Below are positions 37,426 to 46,835 of a stretch of DNA of 64,000 nucleotides, piece after piece. The position numbers and the translations under genes are program-made. Under the pieces are notes generated by a model. The model worked only from the letters and a program-made list of their open reading frames with translations. It was not told the origin of the DNA and made no database searches. Source of the DNA: Roseateles sp. DAIF2 (GTDB lineage Bacteria; Pseudomonadota; Gammaproteobacteria; Burkholderiales; Burkholderiaceae_C); contig NZ_CP049919.1 in assembly GCF_015624425.1 (NCBI RefSeq), forward strand, positions 1,550,001 through 1,614,000, written 5' to 3'. Numbering within the stretch: the first letter of the stretch is position 1; each line of letters begins with the position of its first letter.

Positions 37426-38331
37426 ATGACGAGCCTGATGAACCTGAACGACCTGCAGTTCTTTGCCCATGTGGTGGAGCAGGGGGGCTTCACCGCGGCC
37501 TCGCGCCGGCTGGGCGTGCCCAAGTCCACGCTGAGCAAGCGCCTGGGCGAGCTGGAGGCGGCGCTGGGGGTGCGCCTGCTGCACCGCAGCTCGCGCAGCC
37601 TGGCGCTGACCGATGTTGGGCGCGACTTCTACCGCCATGCGCGCGCCGCGCTGATCGAGGCCGAGGCGGCGCTGGCCGTGGTCCACCAGCGCCTGGCCGA
37701 GCCGAGCGGCACGGTGCGCCTGACCTGCTCGGTGCCGGTGGCGCAGTTCTACCTGGCCGGCCTGGTGCCGGCCTTGGCGCTGCGCCATCCGAAGCTGCGC
37801 CTGGAGCTGCATGTGACCGACCGCTTCGTCGATCTGGCCCAGGAGGGCTTCGACATCGCGGTGCGCAGCCATTTCGGGCCGCTGCCCGATTCCAGCCTGG
37901 TGCAACGGCGCATTGCGGTGGAGCCGATCTGGCTGCTGGCCGCACCGGCCTATCTGCGGGCCGCGGGGCGGCCGGAGGCGCCTGAGGACCTGGCCGCGCA
38001 TGAGGCGCTGCTGACCGCGCCGAGCGCTCTCACCTGGACCCTGTGGCCGCAGGACGAAGGCGCGGCGGTGCCGGTGAGCCCGCGCCCGCGCCTGGTGGCC
38101 GACGAGTCGGTGGTGCTGATGCAGGCCGCGGCGGCCGGCCTGGGCATCACCTGCCTGCCGGCCGGCATGTGCCGGGCCGAACTAGACGCGGGCCGGCTGG
38201 AGCGGGTGCTGCCGGACTGGAGCGCCGGGCGCGTCATCACGACGCTGTTGATGCCCGAACGCCGCAGCCAGCTGCCGGGCGTGCGCGCGGTGGTCGAGTT
38301 CCTGGCCGAGAGCCTCGCCGAACCCGACTGA
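37426..38331 (+). CDS. LysR-family regulator next to GST gene
   Basis: The 301-residue regulator has the LysR HTH at residues 6-64 (LNDLQFFAHVVEQGGFTAASRRLGVPKSTLSKRLGELEAALGVRLLHRSSRSLALTDVG). A periplasmic-binding-like effector domain of the CrgA/DhcR type follows (RLTCSVPVAQFYLAGLVPALALRHPKLRLELHVTD). The ATG at 37426 places the HTH at the normal distance; 37438 is an alternative. It is divergent from the glutathione transferase and probably represses or activates it. There is no Shine-Dalgarno sequence, and a GACAAT -10 sits 6 nt upstream. Confidence 0.9.
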   Translation: MTSLMNLNDLQFFAHVVEQGGFTAASRRLGVPKSTLSKRLGELEAALGVRLLHRSSRSLALTDVGRDFYRHARAALIEAEAALAVVHQRLAEPSGTVRLTCSVPVAQFYLAGLVPALALRHPKLRLELHVTDRFVDLAQEGFDIAVRSHFGPLPDSSLVQRRIAVEPIWLLAAPAYLRAAGRPEAPEDLAAHEALLTAPSALTWTLWPQDEGAAVPVSPRPRLVADESVVLMQAAAAGLGITCLPAGMCRAELDAGRLERVLPDWSAGRVITTLLMPERRSQLPGVRAVVEFLAESLAEPD

Positions 38332-38346
38332 GCGCGCCGGCCGGCC

Positions 38347-39447
38347 TCAGAAGTTGTGGCGCATGCCCAGCTCGACGCCGGTGGAATCGCCGCCGCCGGC
38401 CATGCCCGAGGCCCCGCCCGGCACCGCGTAGCTGGCCCCGCCCTTGTTGGCGACGCGTGCCACCGTGGCGTAGAGCGCGCTGCGCTTGGACAGGTCGTAG
38501 ACATAGCCCAGACCCAGCTGGTCGGCGTCGTTGCGGTCGATCGCGGTGTTGCCGACGCGGCCCTGCAGGTCGACCCGGTTCCAGGACAGCTTCAGCTGGC
38601 CCGGGCCCAGCGGCACCCAGGCGCCCAGCAAGGTCTGGGTCTGCTTGGCCGCGCCGAGCTTGAACTGGCGCCAGGCCAGCGAGGCGCGCAGCGGGCCGAA
38701 GTTGTAGCTGCCACCCAGGGCCCAGTCGTCCAGCGCGTCGCTGCCGGTCAGGTTGTTCTCGCTGCGGGTGTAGGCCGCGGCGATGTTGAAGCTCTTGTTC
38801 GCGTAGCCTACGCGCGCACCGGCCAGCTTGTGCTGGCCGTTGGCCGCCGTGCCGCCCTCACCGGCGGCCAACATCAGGCCGCCCTCGATCCCGCCCAGGC
38901 CGGCCGGCAGCAGCCATTGCAGCGCGTTGCTGGAGCGCACCGTGCTGTTGGCGCCGCTGCCGAAGGCCGCGCGCAGCGGGCCCTGCGGCGTGGCCGAGAC
39001 GAAGATGTTGGCGCCCGCGACGCCGACATAGGAGAAGGGGTCGTAGCGGCTCCAGTTGCTGTAGCTGGGCACGAAGTCGCGCCCGGCGCGCAACTCGCCG
39101 AACTGCTTGCTGACCAGGCTGACGGTGGCGCGGCGGTCCCAGAACATCGTGCCGGAGGCCTGCGTGCCGCTGTCCAGCAGGATGCCATGCTCCAGGTGGA
39201 AGCCGGCGCTGAGGCCGCCGCCCAGGTCCTCGCTGCCGCGGATGATGATGCGGCTGGTCGAGTTGCCGCCGCTGACCAGCGAGCTGACGCCGCCGCGGCC
39301 CTCGTTCTTGACATGCCGGACCGCCGCATCGGCGATGCCCGACAGGGTGACCTGGCTGCCGCTCTGCGCCCAGGCCGAACCCGCCAGCAGGGCCAGCGCG
39401 CCGAGTGCGCAGGCCGACGGGGTGATGATGGTCTTGATCCCTCGCAT
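38347..39447 (-). CDS. Gram-negative general porin
   Basis: The 366-residue outer-membrane protein has a signal peptide (ITPSACALGALALLAGSAWAQ, cleavage after residue 24) and the 16-strand betaproteobacterial porin pattern. It begins SQVTLSGIADAAVRHVKNEG, has the constriction-loop region SRIIIRGSEDLGGGLSAGFHLEHG and RAGRDFVPSYSNWSRYDPFSYVG, and ends in a terminal aromatic GVELGMRHNF. It follows the TTT receptor on the minus strand by 26 bp. This suggests co-regulated uptake of an organic acid across the outer membrane. GGAGA lies upstream of the ATG. Confidence 0.92.
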   Translation of the reverse strand: MRGIKTIITPSACALGALALLAGSAWAQSGSQVTLSGIADAAVRHVKNEGRGGVSSLVSGGNSTSRIIIRGSEDLGGGLSAGFHLEHGILLDSGTQASGTMFWDRRATVSLVSKQFGELRAGRDFVPSYSNWSRYDPFSYVGVAGANIFVSATPQGPLRAAFGSGANSTVRSSNALQWLLPAGLGGIEGGLMLAAGEGGTAANGQHKLAGARVGYANKSFNIAAAYTRSENNLTGSDALDDWALGGSYNFGPLRASLAWRQFKLGAAKQTQTLLGAWVPLGPGQLKLSWNRVDLQGRVGNTAIDRNDADQLGLGYVYDLSKRSALYATVARVANKGGASYAVPGGASGMAGGGDSTGVELGMRHNF

Positions 39448-39473
39448 GGATAGGTCTCCGTTGTTGTTCTGCT

Positions 39474-40451
39474 TCAGTCCGCGGTCAGCTTGGCCTGCTG
39501 CACGACGCGCTTCCAGCGCTGCAGCTCGTCCTTCACCAGGCTGCCGAACTGCTCGGGCGTGCTGGTCTCGACATCGGCGCCATGGTCCTCGATGCGTTTG
39601 ACGATCTCCTTGTCGGCCAGCACCTGGTTCAGCGCCTTGTTGAGCTGGACGATGATGGGCTTCGGGGTCTTGGCCGGCGCGAAGAAGCCGTACCACTGCT
39701 GCACCTCGACGCCGTCGATGCCGACCTCCTTCAGGGTCGGCACCTCGGGCAGTTCGGCCAGGCGCTTCGGGCCGGCCACCGCCAGCGCGCGCAGCTTGCC
39801 GGCCTTGACCGAGGCATAGGCGGTGAAGGCGCTGGGGAACATGAAATGGGTCTGGCCGGCGATGGTGTCGTTGACCGCCGGGGCCGAGCCCTTGTAGGGC
39901 ACGCCGCCCATCGTCGCGCCGGTCTTCAGCTTGAACAGCTCGGCCGCGAAATGCGGCGCGGTGCCGTTGCCGGCCGAGGCATAGAAGTAGTCGTCCGGCT
40001 TGGCCTTCAGCTGGGCCAGCATGTCCTTGACGTCCTTCACCGGCACCTTGGTGCTGGCCACCAGCACGGTGGGCGAGTAGCCGACCAGGCCGATCGGCTC
40101 GAAGTCCGCCACCGGGTCGTAGCGCAGCTTCTGCAGCGCCGGATTCATGCCATGGGTGGCGATGTAGCCGAAGAACAGCGTGTAGCCGTCGGCCGGTGCG
40201 CGCGCCACATATTCGCTGGCGATCGAGCCGGTGGCGCCGGCGCGGTTCTCGATGATCACGGTCTGGCCCAGCATGCTCTGCAGCTTCTGGCCGATGGTGC
40301 GGGCCATCGCGTCGTTGCCGCCGCCGGCCGCGGTGGGCACGACGATGGTGATGGTCTTGGCCGGGTAGTTGGCCAGCGCCGGGCCGGCCAGCGTGAGGCC
40401 GGCGGCCAGCAGCGCCAGCGAGCGGCGCGACAGGCGAAGGTTAGTGGTCAT
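39474..40451 (-). CDS. TTT-family (Bug) solute-binding receptor
   Basis: The 325-residue periplasmic binding protein has a signal peptide (RRSLALLAAGLTLAGPALA, cleavage near residue 26). Bug-family motifs follow: ITIVVPTAAGGGNDAMARTIGQKL, VIIENRAGATGSIASEYVARAPADGYTL and the GVPYKGSAPAVNDTIAGQTHFMF block. AGGAGA precedes the ATG by 9 nt. It lies between galD and the porin gene, all minus-strand, so a carboxylate related to the GalD substrate is the likely ligand. No TctA or TctB membrane component is nearby, so it must use permeases encoded elsewhere or act as a sensor. Confidence 0.9.
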   Translation of the reverse strand: MTTNLRLSRRSLALLAAGLTLAGPALANYPAKTITIVVPTAAGGGNDAMARTIGQKLQSMLGQTVIIENRAGATGSIASEYVARAPADGYTLFFGYIATHGMNPALQKLRYDPVADFEPIGLVGYSPTVLVASTKVPVKDVKDMLAQLKAKPDDYFYASAGNGTAPHFAAELFKLKTGATMGGVPYKGSAPAVNDTIAGQTHFMFPSAFTAYASVKAGKLRALAVAGPKRLAELPEVPTLKEVGIDGVEVQQWYGFFAPAKTPKPIIVQLNKALNQVLADKEIVKRIEDHGADVETSTPEQFGSLVKDELQRWKRVVQQAKLTAD

Positions 40452-40527
40452 GGACTTGTCTCCTGTTGTTGTGAAGCGAGAAAAAAGAACGGACGAAGCC
40501 GGCCGCGCGGCCTGCGCGCGAGCGGCT

Positions 40528-41613
40528 TCAGGCAAAGGCGTAGGGCGGGATCTGCAGATGGCCCTGCAGGATCTTGCGAGCGGTGCGCAGCAGCGCGGCG
40601 CGTTCGATGCGCGCCTCGGCACCCTGGCCGCTCAAGGTCACTTCTACCTGGATGCGGCCCTGCGGATGCAGCACCGCGATCGCATGCCGCCCCTCGGCGA
40701 AGGGCTGTGTGGCGCTGGCGACGGTGCCGGGCAGGGCGAGCGCGGTGGCCACGCCGATCGCACCGGTCACCGCATGCGAGGCATGGCAGCGCTTGGGCGT
40801 GAAGTAGCGCGAGCGGATGCTGAGGGCGTCGTCGCCCGGCGCGACGATCACCGGCTTGGGAATCACGCTGTTCGACACGTCGCCCAGCCCCATCTGCCGG
40901 CCCGCGGCCAGGCGCAGCCGCTCCAGGCGCAGCAGCAGCGGGCGGTTCGCGTCCAGCTCGGCGGGCGTTTCGCGGCCGCTCAGGCCGAGGTCGGCGGCGC
41001 GCACCAGCATCAAGGGCATCGCGGCATCGATGCAGCTGACCTCAACGCCTTCGATCAGGTCGATGCGCTGGCCGGTCGGGAACACCGAGCCGGTCACCGC
41101 GCCCCAGGCATCGAGGAAGTTGAGTCGGATCGGCGCCGCGGTACCGGCCACGCCATCGATGCCGATGTCGCCCTCGTAGATCACGCGCCGGCCCGGCGTC
41201 TGCACCGTCACGTCGATGCGCGAGCGGGTGTTGACGTTGTAGACGCGCAGGGTGGTCTCGCCCTCCTGCGCCTCGACCAGGCCTTGTTCGATCGCGAACG
41301 GTCCGACGCCCGACAGCATGTTGCCGCAGTTGGGCCGCGTGTCGACCGAGCATTGGCCGACGCCGACCTGGGCGAACAGATAGTCGACATCGCAGCCCGG
41401 CTGCTGCGAGCGCGAGACGATCGCGACCTTGCTGGTCAGGCTGCTGCCGCCGCCGATGCCGTCGATCTGCAGCTGGTCGGCAGCGCCGATCGCGCCGATC
41501 AGCGCGCGGTCACGCAGCGCTTCATCCGCGGGCAGCCACTCGCGCAGGAAGAAGGGGCCGCGCGAGGTGCCGGCGCGCATCAGGACACAGGGCAGGGTCA
41601 GTGTTTGCAACAT
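40528..41613 (-). CDS. galD: PrpF-family isomerase, 4-oxalomesaconate tautomerase-like (GalD)
   Basis: The 361-residue protein is the same length as GalD of Pseudomonas and has the PrpF/diaminopimelate-epimerase-like double fold. It begins LPCVLMRAGTSRGPFF, and has GGGSSLTSKVAIVS and GQCSVDTRPNCGNMLSGVGPFAIE with the catalytic cysteine region. The C-terminal half has TPKRCHASHAVTGAIGVATALALPGT. GalD interconverts keto and enol forms of 4-oxalomesaconate in gallate breakdown, but none of the other gallate genes is present. A tautomerase acting on another tricarboxylate or aconitate is equally possible. It is divergent from a LysR gene. Confidence 0.75.
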   Translation of the reverse strand: MLQTLTLPCVLMRAGTSRGPFFLREWLPADEALRDRALIGAIGAADQLQIDGIGGGSSLTSKVAIVSRSQQPGCDVDYLFAQVGVGQCSVDTRPNCGNMLSGVGPFAIEQGLVEAQEGETTLRVYNVNTRSRIDVTVQTPGRRVIYEGDIGIDGVAGTAAPIRLNFLDAWGAVTGSVFPTGQRIDLIEGVEVSCIDAAMPLMLVRAADLGLSGRETPAELDANRPLLLRLERLRLAAGRQMGLGDVSNSVIPKPVIVAPGDDALSIRSRYFTPKRCHASHAVTGAIGVATALALPGTVASATQPFAEGRHAIAVLHPQGRIQVEVTLSGQGAEARIERAALLRTARKILQGHLQIPPYAFA

Positions 41614-41664
41614 GGCCCGGATCTTGGGTCAGGGACTCATGCATGTGAATTGCGTAGTTATGAT

Positions 41665-41691
41665 CGATTGATCCGAAATGAACATCAATCG
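41665..41691. promoter_or_regulatory. Perfect LysR-type operator between galD and LysR gene
   Basis: CGATTGAT (41665-41672) and ATCAATCG (41684-41691) are exact inverted repeats separated by 11 nt. This contains the canonical T-N11-A geometry of LysR sites. It ends 14 bp before the LysR start and about 50 bp from galD. Confidence 0.7.
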
Positions 41692-41705
41692 AAAAGGACG
41701 CTGCG

Positions 41706-42635
41706 ATGGCCGTCAACTTCGACCTCAACGATCTGCAGGCCTTCCGTGCGGTGGCCGAGCTGGGCAATTTCCGGCGCGCGGCCGAGGCGGTGCATATCTC
41801 GCAGCCGGCCTTCAGCCGGCGCATCGACAAGCTCGAAGAGGCGCTGGGCGTCAAGCTGCTGGAGCGCACGACGCGGCGCGTCAGCCTGACCGCGGTGGGC
41901 CGCGAATTCGCGCGCAAGACCCAGCTGATGCTGGATGAGCTGGACAACACGCTGCTGGGCATCCGCGGCGTCGCGGCCACGCGCATGGGCGAGGTGACGG
42001 TGGCCTGCGTGCCCTCGACGGTCTACTACTACCTGTCGCGCGTCGTGATGCGCTATCGCGAGCGCTACCCGAAGATCCGGCTGCGCGTCTTCGATGCCGG
42101 CGCCAACGAGGTGCTGAACCAGGTGGTGCGCGGCGAGGTCGATTTCGGGCTGAACTTCATCGGCAGTCAGGAGCCGGAGATCGAGTTCCAGTCCCTGCAG
42201 GAGGAGCGCTTCGTCGCCGCCTGCCGGCGCGACCATGCGCTGGCGAAGAAGCGCCAGGTGACCTGGAAGGATCTGTGCGCCTACGACTTCATCTCGGTGG
42301 CCAAGACCTCGGGCAACCGCCTGCTGCTGGACCAGGCGCTGGCCGGTGTTGCGCAGCGGCCCGAGAGCGTCTACGAGGCCCAGCATGTGACGACCCTCTT
42401 GGGCCTGGTCGAGGCGGGCCTGGGTGTGGCGGCCGTGCCCTCGATGGCGATGCCGGGCAAGGACCATCCGCTCTTGGTCAGCGTGCCGCTGGTGGAGCCG
42501 GCGGTGGTGCGCCAGGTCGGGCTGATCCGGCGCCGCAACCGCCAGCTCTCGCCGGCGGCGCAGCAGCTCTACGACTTCTTCCTGGAGATGAAGCAGCAGC
42601 CGGCGCGGCTGGGCCGCGCCAAGGCCGCGCGCTGA
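41706..42635 (+). CDS. LysR-family regulator of the galD operon
   Basis: The 309-residue protein has an N-terminal LysR HTH (NDLQAFRAVAELGNFRRAAEAVHISQPAFSRRIDKLEEALGVKLLERTTRRVSLTAVG). A substrate-binding domain follows (VTVACVPSTVYYYLSRVVMRYRERYPKIRLRVFD, with GLVEAGLGVAAVPSMAMPG near the end). It is divergent from the galD-TTT-porin operon with a perfect LysR operator in the gap. It probably activates the operon in response to its acid substrate and represses its own gene. Confidence 0.9.
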   Translation: MAVNFDLNDLQAFRAVAELGNFRRAAEAVHISQPAFSRRIDKLEEALGVKLLERTTRRVSLTAVGREFARKTQLMLDELDNTLLGIRGVAATRMGEVTVACVPSTVYYYLSRVVMRYRERYPKIRLRVFDAGANEVLNQVVRGEVDFGLNFIGSQEPEIEFQSLQEERFVAACRRDHALAKKRQVTWKDLCAYDFISVAKTSGNRLLLDQALAGVAQRPESVYEAQHVTTLLGLVEAGLGVAAVPSMAMPGKDHPLLVSVPLVEPAVVRQVGLIRRRNRQLSPAAQQLYDFFLEMKQQPARLGRAKAAR

Positions 42636-42642
42636 GCGGTGC

Positions 42643-43302
42643 TCAGTGGCAGCCGCCCTGCGGCGCAACGCTGGAGCCGGCGGGGCAGGGCGGCTTGGGC
42701 TGCTGGGCCAGGCGGCGCTGGCGCGCGGCGGCAGCGATCTGGCCCTGGCGCTCGGCCTCCAGGCGCTGCTGGGCGATGCGGTCGCCCTCCACCGGGTCGG
42801 CCGCGCTGTGCATCGCCTCGGCGCGGCGGCGCGCGTTCTCGGCATTGGAACTGCTCTGCGCGGCGCGCGCCTCGCGGCTGATCTTCCAGTCGTCCATCGT
42901 GTAGCGGCCCTGGCCCTTGCGGCACTGGAACACGCGGCGGATCTCGTCCTGCATGAAGCTCTTCTCGGCGTCGCCCAGGCTGCGCGAATTGGCGCGGACC
43001 TCCATGTCGCGCAGCTCCTGATCGCCGGGGCAGTCGTTCACCGGCGCGCGGTTGCCGGCCTCGGGCGCGGCTTCGGCGCTGGGCTGCACGCGCAGTGCGT
43101 CGATCACATTGCCCTGCAGCTGGCGCGGGTCCATCGGCTGGCCGCTGCCGGGGCAGGGGCGGTCGGAGAAGCGGGTGCTGCCGTCCTCGGCCCGGCATTT
43201 CCAGACCTCGGCCTGCGCGCCCAGCGCGGCCGTCGCCAGCAACAGCCCGGCCGCGACCCGGCGGGCGTCGCGGCGGTGGTTCTTCACCCACATGCTCATC
43301 AT
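42643..43302 (-). CDS. DUF4124-type periplasmic protein
   Basis: The 219-residue secreted protein has a signal peptide (VAAGLLLATAALGAQA, cleavage near residue 31). A DUF4124-like domain follows (EVWKCRAEDGSTRFSDRPCPG) with two of its four cysteines early. The middle has two more cysteines (NDCPGDQEL, FQCRKGQG), then an Ala/Arg/Gln-rich helix (AQSSSNAENARRRAEAMHSAADPVEGDRI). It ends PPCPAGSSVAPQGGCH. The function is unknown. GGGAG lies 7 nt before the ATG at 43302. It is convergent with the LysR gene and divergent from the glucarate operon. Confidence 0.8.
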   Translation of the reverse strand: MMSMWVKNHRRDARRVAAGLLLATAALGAQAEVWKCRAEDGSTRFSDRPCPGSGQPMDPRQLQGNVIDALRVQPSAEAAPEAGNRAPVNDCPGDQELRDMEVRANSRSLGDAEKSFMQDEIRRVFQCRKGQGRYTMDDWKISREARAAQSSSNAENARRRAEAMHSAADPVEGDRIAQQRLEAERQGQIAAAARQRRLAQQPKPPCPAGSSVAPQGGCH

Positions 43303-43380
43303 CTTGTTGCTCCCTCAGGTTCTTTGTCAGATGCCGACGATACCGGAGCTGCAACGCGCGACCGCGGGTATCCGTGCACC

Positions 43381-43418
43381 TTGCGTTCCGCATCACTAGT
43401 TGTATGATGACGTACAAC
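43381..43418 (+). promoter_or_regulatory. Glucarate operon promoter with overlapping GntR-type operator
   Basis: TTGCGT (43381-43386) and TATGAT (43403-43408), 16 bp apart, form a credible sigma-70 promoter. The dyad GTTGTA-N8-TACAAC (43399-43418) covers the -10 and start site. Such placement and half-sites fit a GntR/FadR-family repressor; the candidate gene is at 35766. Confidence 0.6.
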
Positions 43419-43484
43419 AAGCCGCGTCAGACGGCTTTTGCCTTGGATGATCGACAGATAGACAAGCCATGGAGTGAGACGACG

Positions 43485-44477
43485 ATGACGACGACGAAGA
43501 ATTTCGGGCGGCGATCGGGCCGCTGCCGGCACGGCCTGACGGCCGCCCTGCTGGGGCTGGCAGGCCTGGCCGCCCAGGCCTTCCCGGACAAGCCGGTGAC
43601 CCTGCTGGTGCCCTTCCCGCCGGGCGGCTCGACCGACACCCTGGCGCGCGCGGTGGCGGTCAAGCTGCAGGAGAAATGGGGCCAGACGGTGCTGGTGGAC
43701 AACAAGCCCGGTGCCACCGGCACCTTGGGCACGGCGATGGTCAAGCGCGCCGCGCCGGACGGCCACACCCTGCTGGTCGCCTCGCTGGGCCCCTTCGTGA
43801 TCGCCCCGCACCTGCTGAAGGCGGTGCAGTACGACGCGCTGAAGGATATCGAGCTGCTGACCGTCGCGGTGCAGGCGCCCAATGTGCTGGTCGTGCCGGC
43901 CGCCTCGCCCCTGAAGAACGTCGCCGACGTGCTGGCGCAGCTGAAGGCCAAGCCCGGCACGATGACCTTCGCCTCCTCGGGCAACGGCTCCTCGGACCAC
44001 CTGACCGCCGAGCTGTTCTGGCTGCAGACCGCCACCGCGGGCTCGCACATTCCCTATAAGGGCGGCGCGCCGGCGATCACCGATCTGCTGGGCGGCCAGG
44101 TCGACGCCTCGTTCCAGAACGTCAACGCGGTGCTGCAGCATATCCAGGGCGGCAAGCTGCGCGCGCTGGCCGTCACCGGCGAGCGGCGTTCGGCGGTGCT
44201 GCCCCAGGTGCCGACCCTGGCCGAGTCGGGCGTCCGGGGCGCCGATGTCTATTCCTGGCAGGGCATTGCCGCCCCCGCCGGTCTGCCCGCGCCGCTGCGC
44301 ACGCAGATCGCCCAGGCGCTGCAGGCGGCGCTGAACGATCCGGCGCTCAAGGCCAAGAACGCCGAGATCGGCATCGAGACCGTGGCCAACACGCCCGAGC
44401 AGGCGCAGAGCTTCCAGCGGAGCGAATTCGGGCGCTGGAAGAACGTCATCGAGACGCGCAAGATCACCGCCGACTGA
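43485..44477 (+). CDS. TTT-family (Bug) receptor, first gene of glucarate operon
   Basis: The 330-residue binding protein has a Tat-like basic start (RRSGRCRHG) and a hydrophobic segment ending AAQAF, then VTLLVPFPPGGSTDTLARAVAVKL, VLVDNKPGATGTLGTAMV and HIPYKGGAPAITDLLGGQVD. Bug receptors bind carboxylic acids. Its place as the first gene before gudD, 9 bp apart, points to glucarate, galactarate or a related sugar acid. The ATG at 43485 is 67 bp downstream of the operator. No transporter membrane subunit is encoded in the operon. Confidence 0.9.
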   Translation: MTTTKNFGRRSGRCRHGLTAALLGLAGLAAQAFPDKPVTLLVPFPPGGSTDTLARAVAVKLQEKWGQTVLVDNKPGATGTLGTAMVKRAAPDGHTLLVASLGPFVIAPHLLKAVQYDALKDIELLTVAVQAPNVLVVPAASPLKNVADVLAQLKAKPGTMTFASSGNGSSDHLTAELFWLQTATAGSHIPYKGGAPAITDLLGGQVDASFQNVNAVLQHIQGGKLRALAVTGERRSAVLPQVPTLAESGVRGADVYSWQGIAAPAGLPAPLRTQIAQALQAALNDPALKAKNAEIGIETVANTPEQAQSFQRSEFGRWKNVIETRKITAD

Positions 44478-44486
44478 GCCTACGCC

Positions 44487-45815
44487 ATGAGCCCTAGCAG
44501 CCCAATCGTCAAGACCGTTCGCGTGATCCCGGTGGCCGGGCGCGACGGCATGCTGATGAACCTGAGCGGCGCGCATGCGCCCTTCTTCACCCGCAACCTG
44601 CTGGTCCTCACCGACAGTGCCGGCCACACCGGCGTGGCCGAGGTGCCCGGCGGCGAGGCGATCCGCCAGACCCTGGAGCAGGCCGGCGAGCTGCTGAGCG
44701 GCCAGCCCGTCGCGCGCTGGCAGGCCCTGCTGCAGCAGGTGCGAGACCGGTTCCAGGGCCTGGACGCCGGCGGTCGCGGCCTGCAGACCTTCGACCTGCG
44801 CACCACCATCCATGTGCTGACCGCGGTCGAATGCGCGCTGCTGGACTTGCTGGGCCAGCATCTGGGCCTGCCCATCTGCGAGCTGCTGGGCGAGGGCAAG
44901 CAGCGCGACCAGGTCGCGATGCTGGGCTATCTGTTCTTCATCGGCGATGCCGGCAAGACCGATCTGCCCTATGTGCGCGAAGACAAGGCCGGCGGCTGGC
45001 AGCACCAGCGTCACCAGACGGCGCTGACGCCCGAGGCCATCGTGGCCCAGGCCGAGGCCGCGCAGGCGCGCTACGGCTTTGCGGACTTCAAGCTCAAGGG
45101 TGGCGTGCTGGCCGGCGAGGCCGAGGTCGAGGCGGTGCGGGCCCTGAAGCGACGCTTCCCCGAGGCTCGCATCACGCTGGACCCGAACGGCGGCTGGTTC
45201 TTGCGCGACGCGATCCGCCTGCTGCGCGACCTGGGCGATGTGATCGCCTATGCCGAGGATCCCTGCGGTGCCGAGGAGGGCTTCTCCGGCCGCGAGGTGA
45301 TGGCCGAGTTCCGCCGCGCCACCGGCTTATCCACGGCCACCAATATGGTCGCGACCGACTGGCGCCAGCTGGCCCATGCCATCCAGCTGCAGGCGGTCGA
45401 CATCCCGCTCGCCGACCCGCATTTCTGGACCCTCAGCGGCGCGGTGCGCGTGGCCCAGACCTGCCGCGACCATGGCCTGACCTGGGGCTCGCACAGCAAC
45501 AACCATTTCGATGTCTCGCTGGCGATGTTCACCCACGCCGCCGCCGCGGCGCCGGGGCGCCTGACCGCGATCGACACGCATTGGATCTGGCAGGACGGCC
45601 AGTACCTGACCGAGCGGCCGCTGCGGATCGTCGGCGGCGAGGTGGCGGTGCCGAGCGCGCCGGGCCTGGGCGTCACGCTGGACATGGCCGCGGTGGAGCG
45701 CGCCCATCGCCTCTATCTCGAGCATGGCCTGGGGGCGCGCAACGACGCGATGGCGATGCAGTACCTGATCCCCGGCTGGCGCTTCGACCCCAAGAAGCCC
45801 GCCCTGGTGCGCTGA
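44487..45815 (+). CDS. gudD: Glucarate dehydratase
   Basis: The 442-residue enolase-superfamily enzyme dehydrates D-glucarate (and often L-idarate) to 5-keto-4-deoxy-D-glucarate. The catalytic KxK is in [13 protein letters not shown] (Lys near residue 200). Metal-binding acids lie in TLDPNGGW and [12 protein letters not shown], and the His/Asp region is in [18 protein letters not shown]. The N-terminal [15 protein letters not shown] and the C-terminal HWIWQDGQ fit GudD, and the length equals E. coli GudD (446). It starts 9 bp after the receptor gene. Confidence 0.93.
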   Translation: MSPSSPIVKTVRVIPVAGRDGMLMNLSGAHAPFFTRNLLVLTDSAGHTGVAEVPGGEAIRQTLEQAGELLSGQPVARWQALLQQVRDRFQGLDAGGRGLQTFDLRTTIHVLTAVECALLDLLGQHLGLPICELLGEGKQRDQVAMLGYLFFIGDAGKTDLPYVREDKAGGWQHQRHQTALTPEAIVAQAEAAQARYGFADFKLKGGVLAGEAEVEAVRALKRRFPEARITLDPNGGWFLRDAIRLLRDLGDVIAYAEDPCGAEEGFSGREVMAEFRRATGLSTATNMVATDWRQLAHAIQLQAVDIPLADPHFWTLSGAVRVAQTCRDHGLTWGSHSNNHFDVSLAMFTHAAAAAPGRLTAIDTHWIWQDGQYLTERPLRIVGGEVAVPSAPGLGVTLDMAAVERAHRLYLEHGLGARNDAMAMQYLIPGWRFDPKKPALVR

Positions 45816-45847
45816 ACACCCCCATCACATACATCGGGAGACAAACC

Positions 45848-46801
45848 GTGCAAATCAAACGCGGCCTCGCGGCCTTCGCGCTCACCCTGCCCATGCTGGC
45901 CCTGGCCCAGGCCTGGCCCAGCAAGCCGCTGCGCATCATCGTGCCCTACACGCCGGGCGGCACCTCGGACATCATCGCCCGCGCGATCAGCCAGCCGCTG
46001 TCGGATGCGCTGAAGCAGACCGTGGTGGTCGAGAACAAGGCCGGTGCCAGCGGCAATCTTGGCGCGGACTTCGTCGCCAAGGCCAATGACGGCCACACCA
46101 TGCTGCTGTGCGATGTCACCGCGCTGGCGATCAGCCCCTCGGTCTACACCAAGCTGCCCTTCGACCCGAGCAAGGACCTGAAGGGCGCGGCGATGCTGGC
46201 CTACTCGCCGCATATGCTGGTGGTGCACCCTTCTGTGCCGGCCAACAACCTGAAGGAGCTGGTGGCCCTGTCCAGGAGCGGCAAGATCGATTTCGCGGTC
46301 ACCGCGATGGGCAGCGCGCCCCATGTGGCCGGCCTGGCCGTCGCCTCGCTGACCGGCGCCAAGTGGGAATACATCCCCTACAAGGGCGGCTCGCAGGCGG
46401 TGACCGACACCATCGCCGGCCAGACCCAGGTGCTGATGAACGGCATGCTCGCGACCCTGCCGCATGTGCAGGCCGGCAAGCTGAAGGTGCTGGGCGTCTC
46501 CAAGTCCAGCCGCGTGCCGCTGCTGCCCAACGTACCGACCCTGGCGGAGCAGGGCGCCACCGGTTTCGAGTCCGGCACCTGGCAGGGCGTGCTGGTGCCC
46601 GCCACCATGCCACCGGCCGCGGTGGCCAAGCTCTCGGCCGAGCTGATCCGCATCATCCGCAGCCCCGAGATCCGTGCCCGCCTGACGGCCCAGGGCGCCG
46701 AGGTGTCCACGATGGTCCCGACCGAGTTCACGCCCTTCTTCGACAAGGAGCGCCGGAACTGGGCCGCGGTGGTAGCCAAGAACAACATCAAGCTCGACTG
46801 A
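45848..46801 (+). CDS. Second TTT-family (Bug) receptor of glucarate operon
   Basis: The 317-residue protein has a signal peptide ([18 protein letters not shown], cleavage near residue 22). Bug motifs follow: [39 protein letters not shown] and [22 protein letters not shown]. It starts at GTG 45848 after GGGAG. It is divergent in sequence from the first receptor of the operon, so the two could bind different acids, for example glucarate and galactarate, or serve uptake and sensing separately. It lies between gudD and garL. Confidence 0.9.
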   Translation: MQIKRGLAAFALTLPMLALAQAWPSKPLRIIVPYTPGGTSDIIARAISQPLSDALKQTVVVENKAGASGNLGADFVAKANDGHTMLLCDVTALAISPSVYTKLPFDPSKDLKGAAMLAYSPHMLVVHPSVPANNLKELVALSRSGKIDFAVTAMGSAPHVAGLAVASLTGAKWEYIPYKGGSQAVTDTIAGQTQVLMNGMLATLPHVQAGKLKVLGVSKSSRVPLLPNVPTLAEQGATGFESGTWQGVLVPATMPPAAVAKLSAELIRIIRSPEIRARLTAQGAEVSTMVPTEFTPFFDKERRNWAAVVAKNNIKLD

Positions 46802-46835
46802 TCCCTCGCACAAGCCTCACGGAAATCCCCATCAC

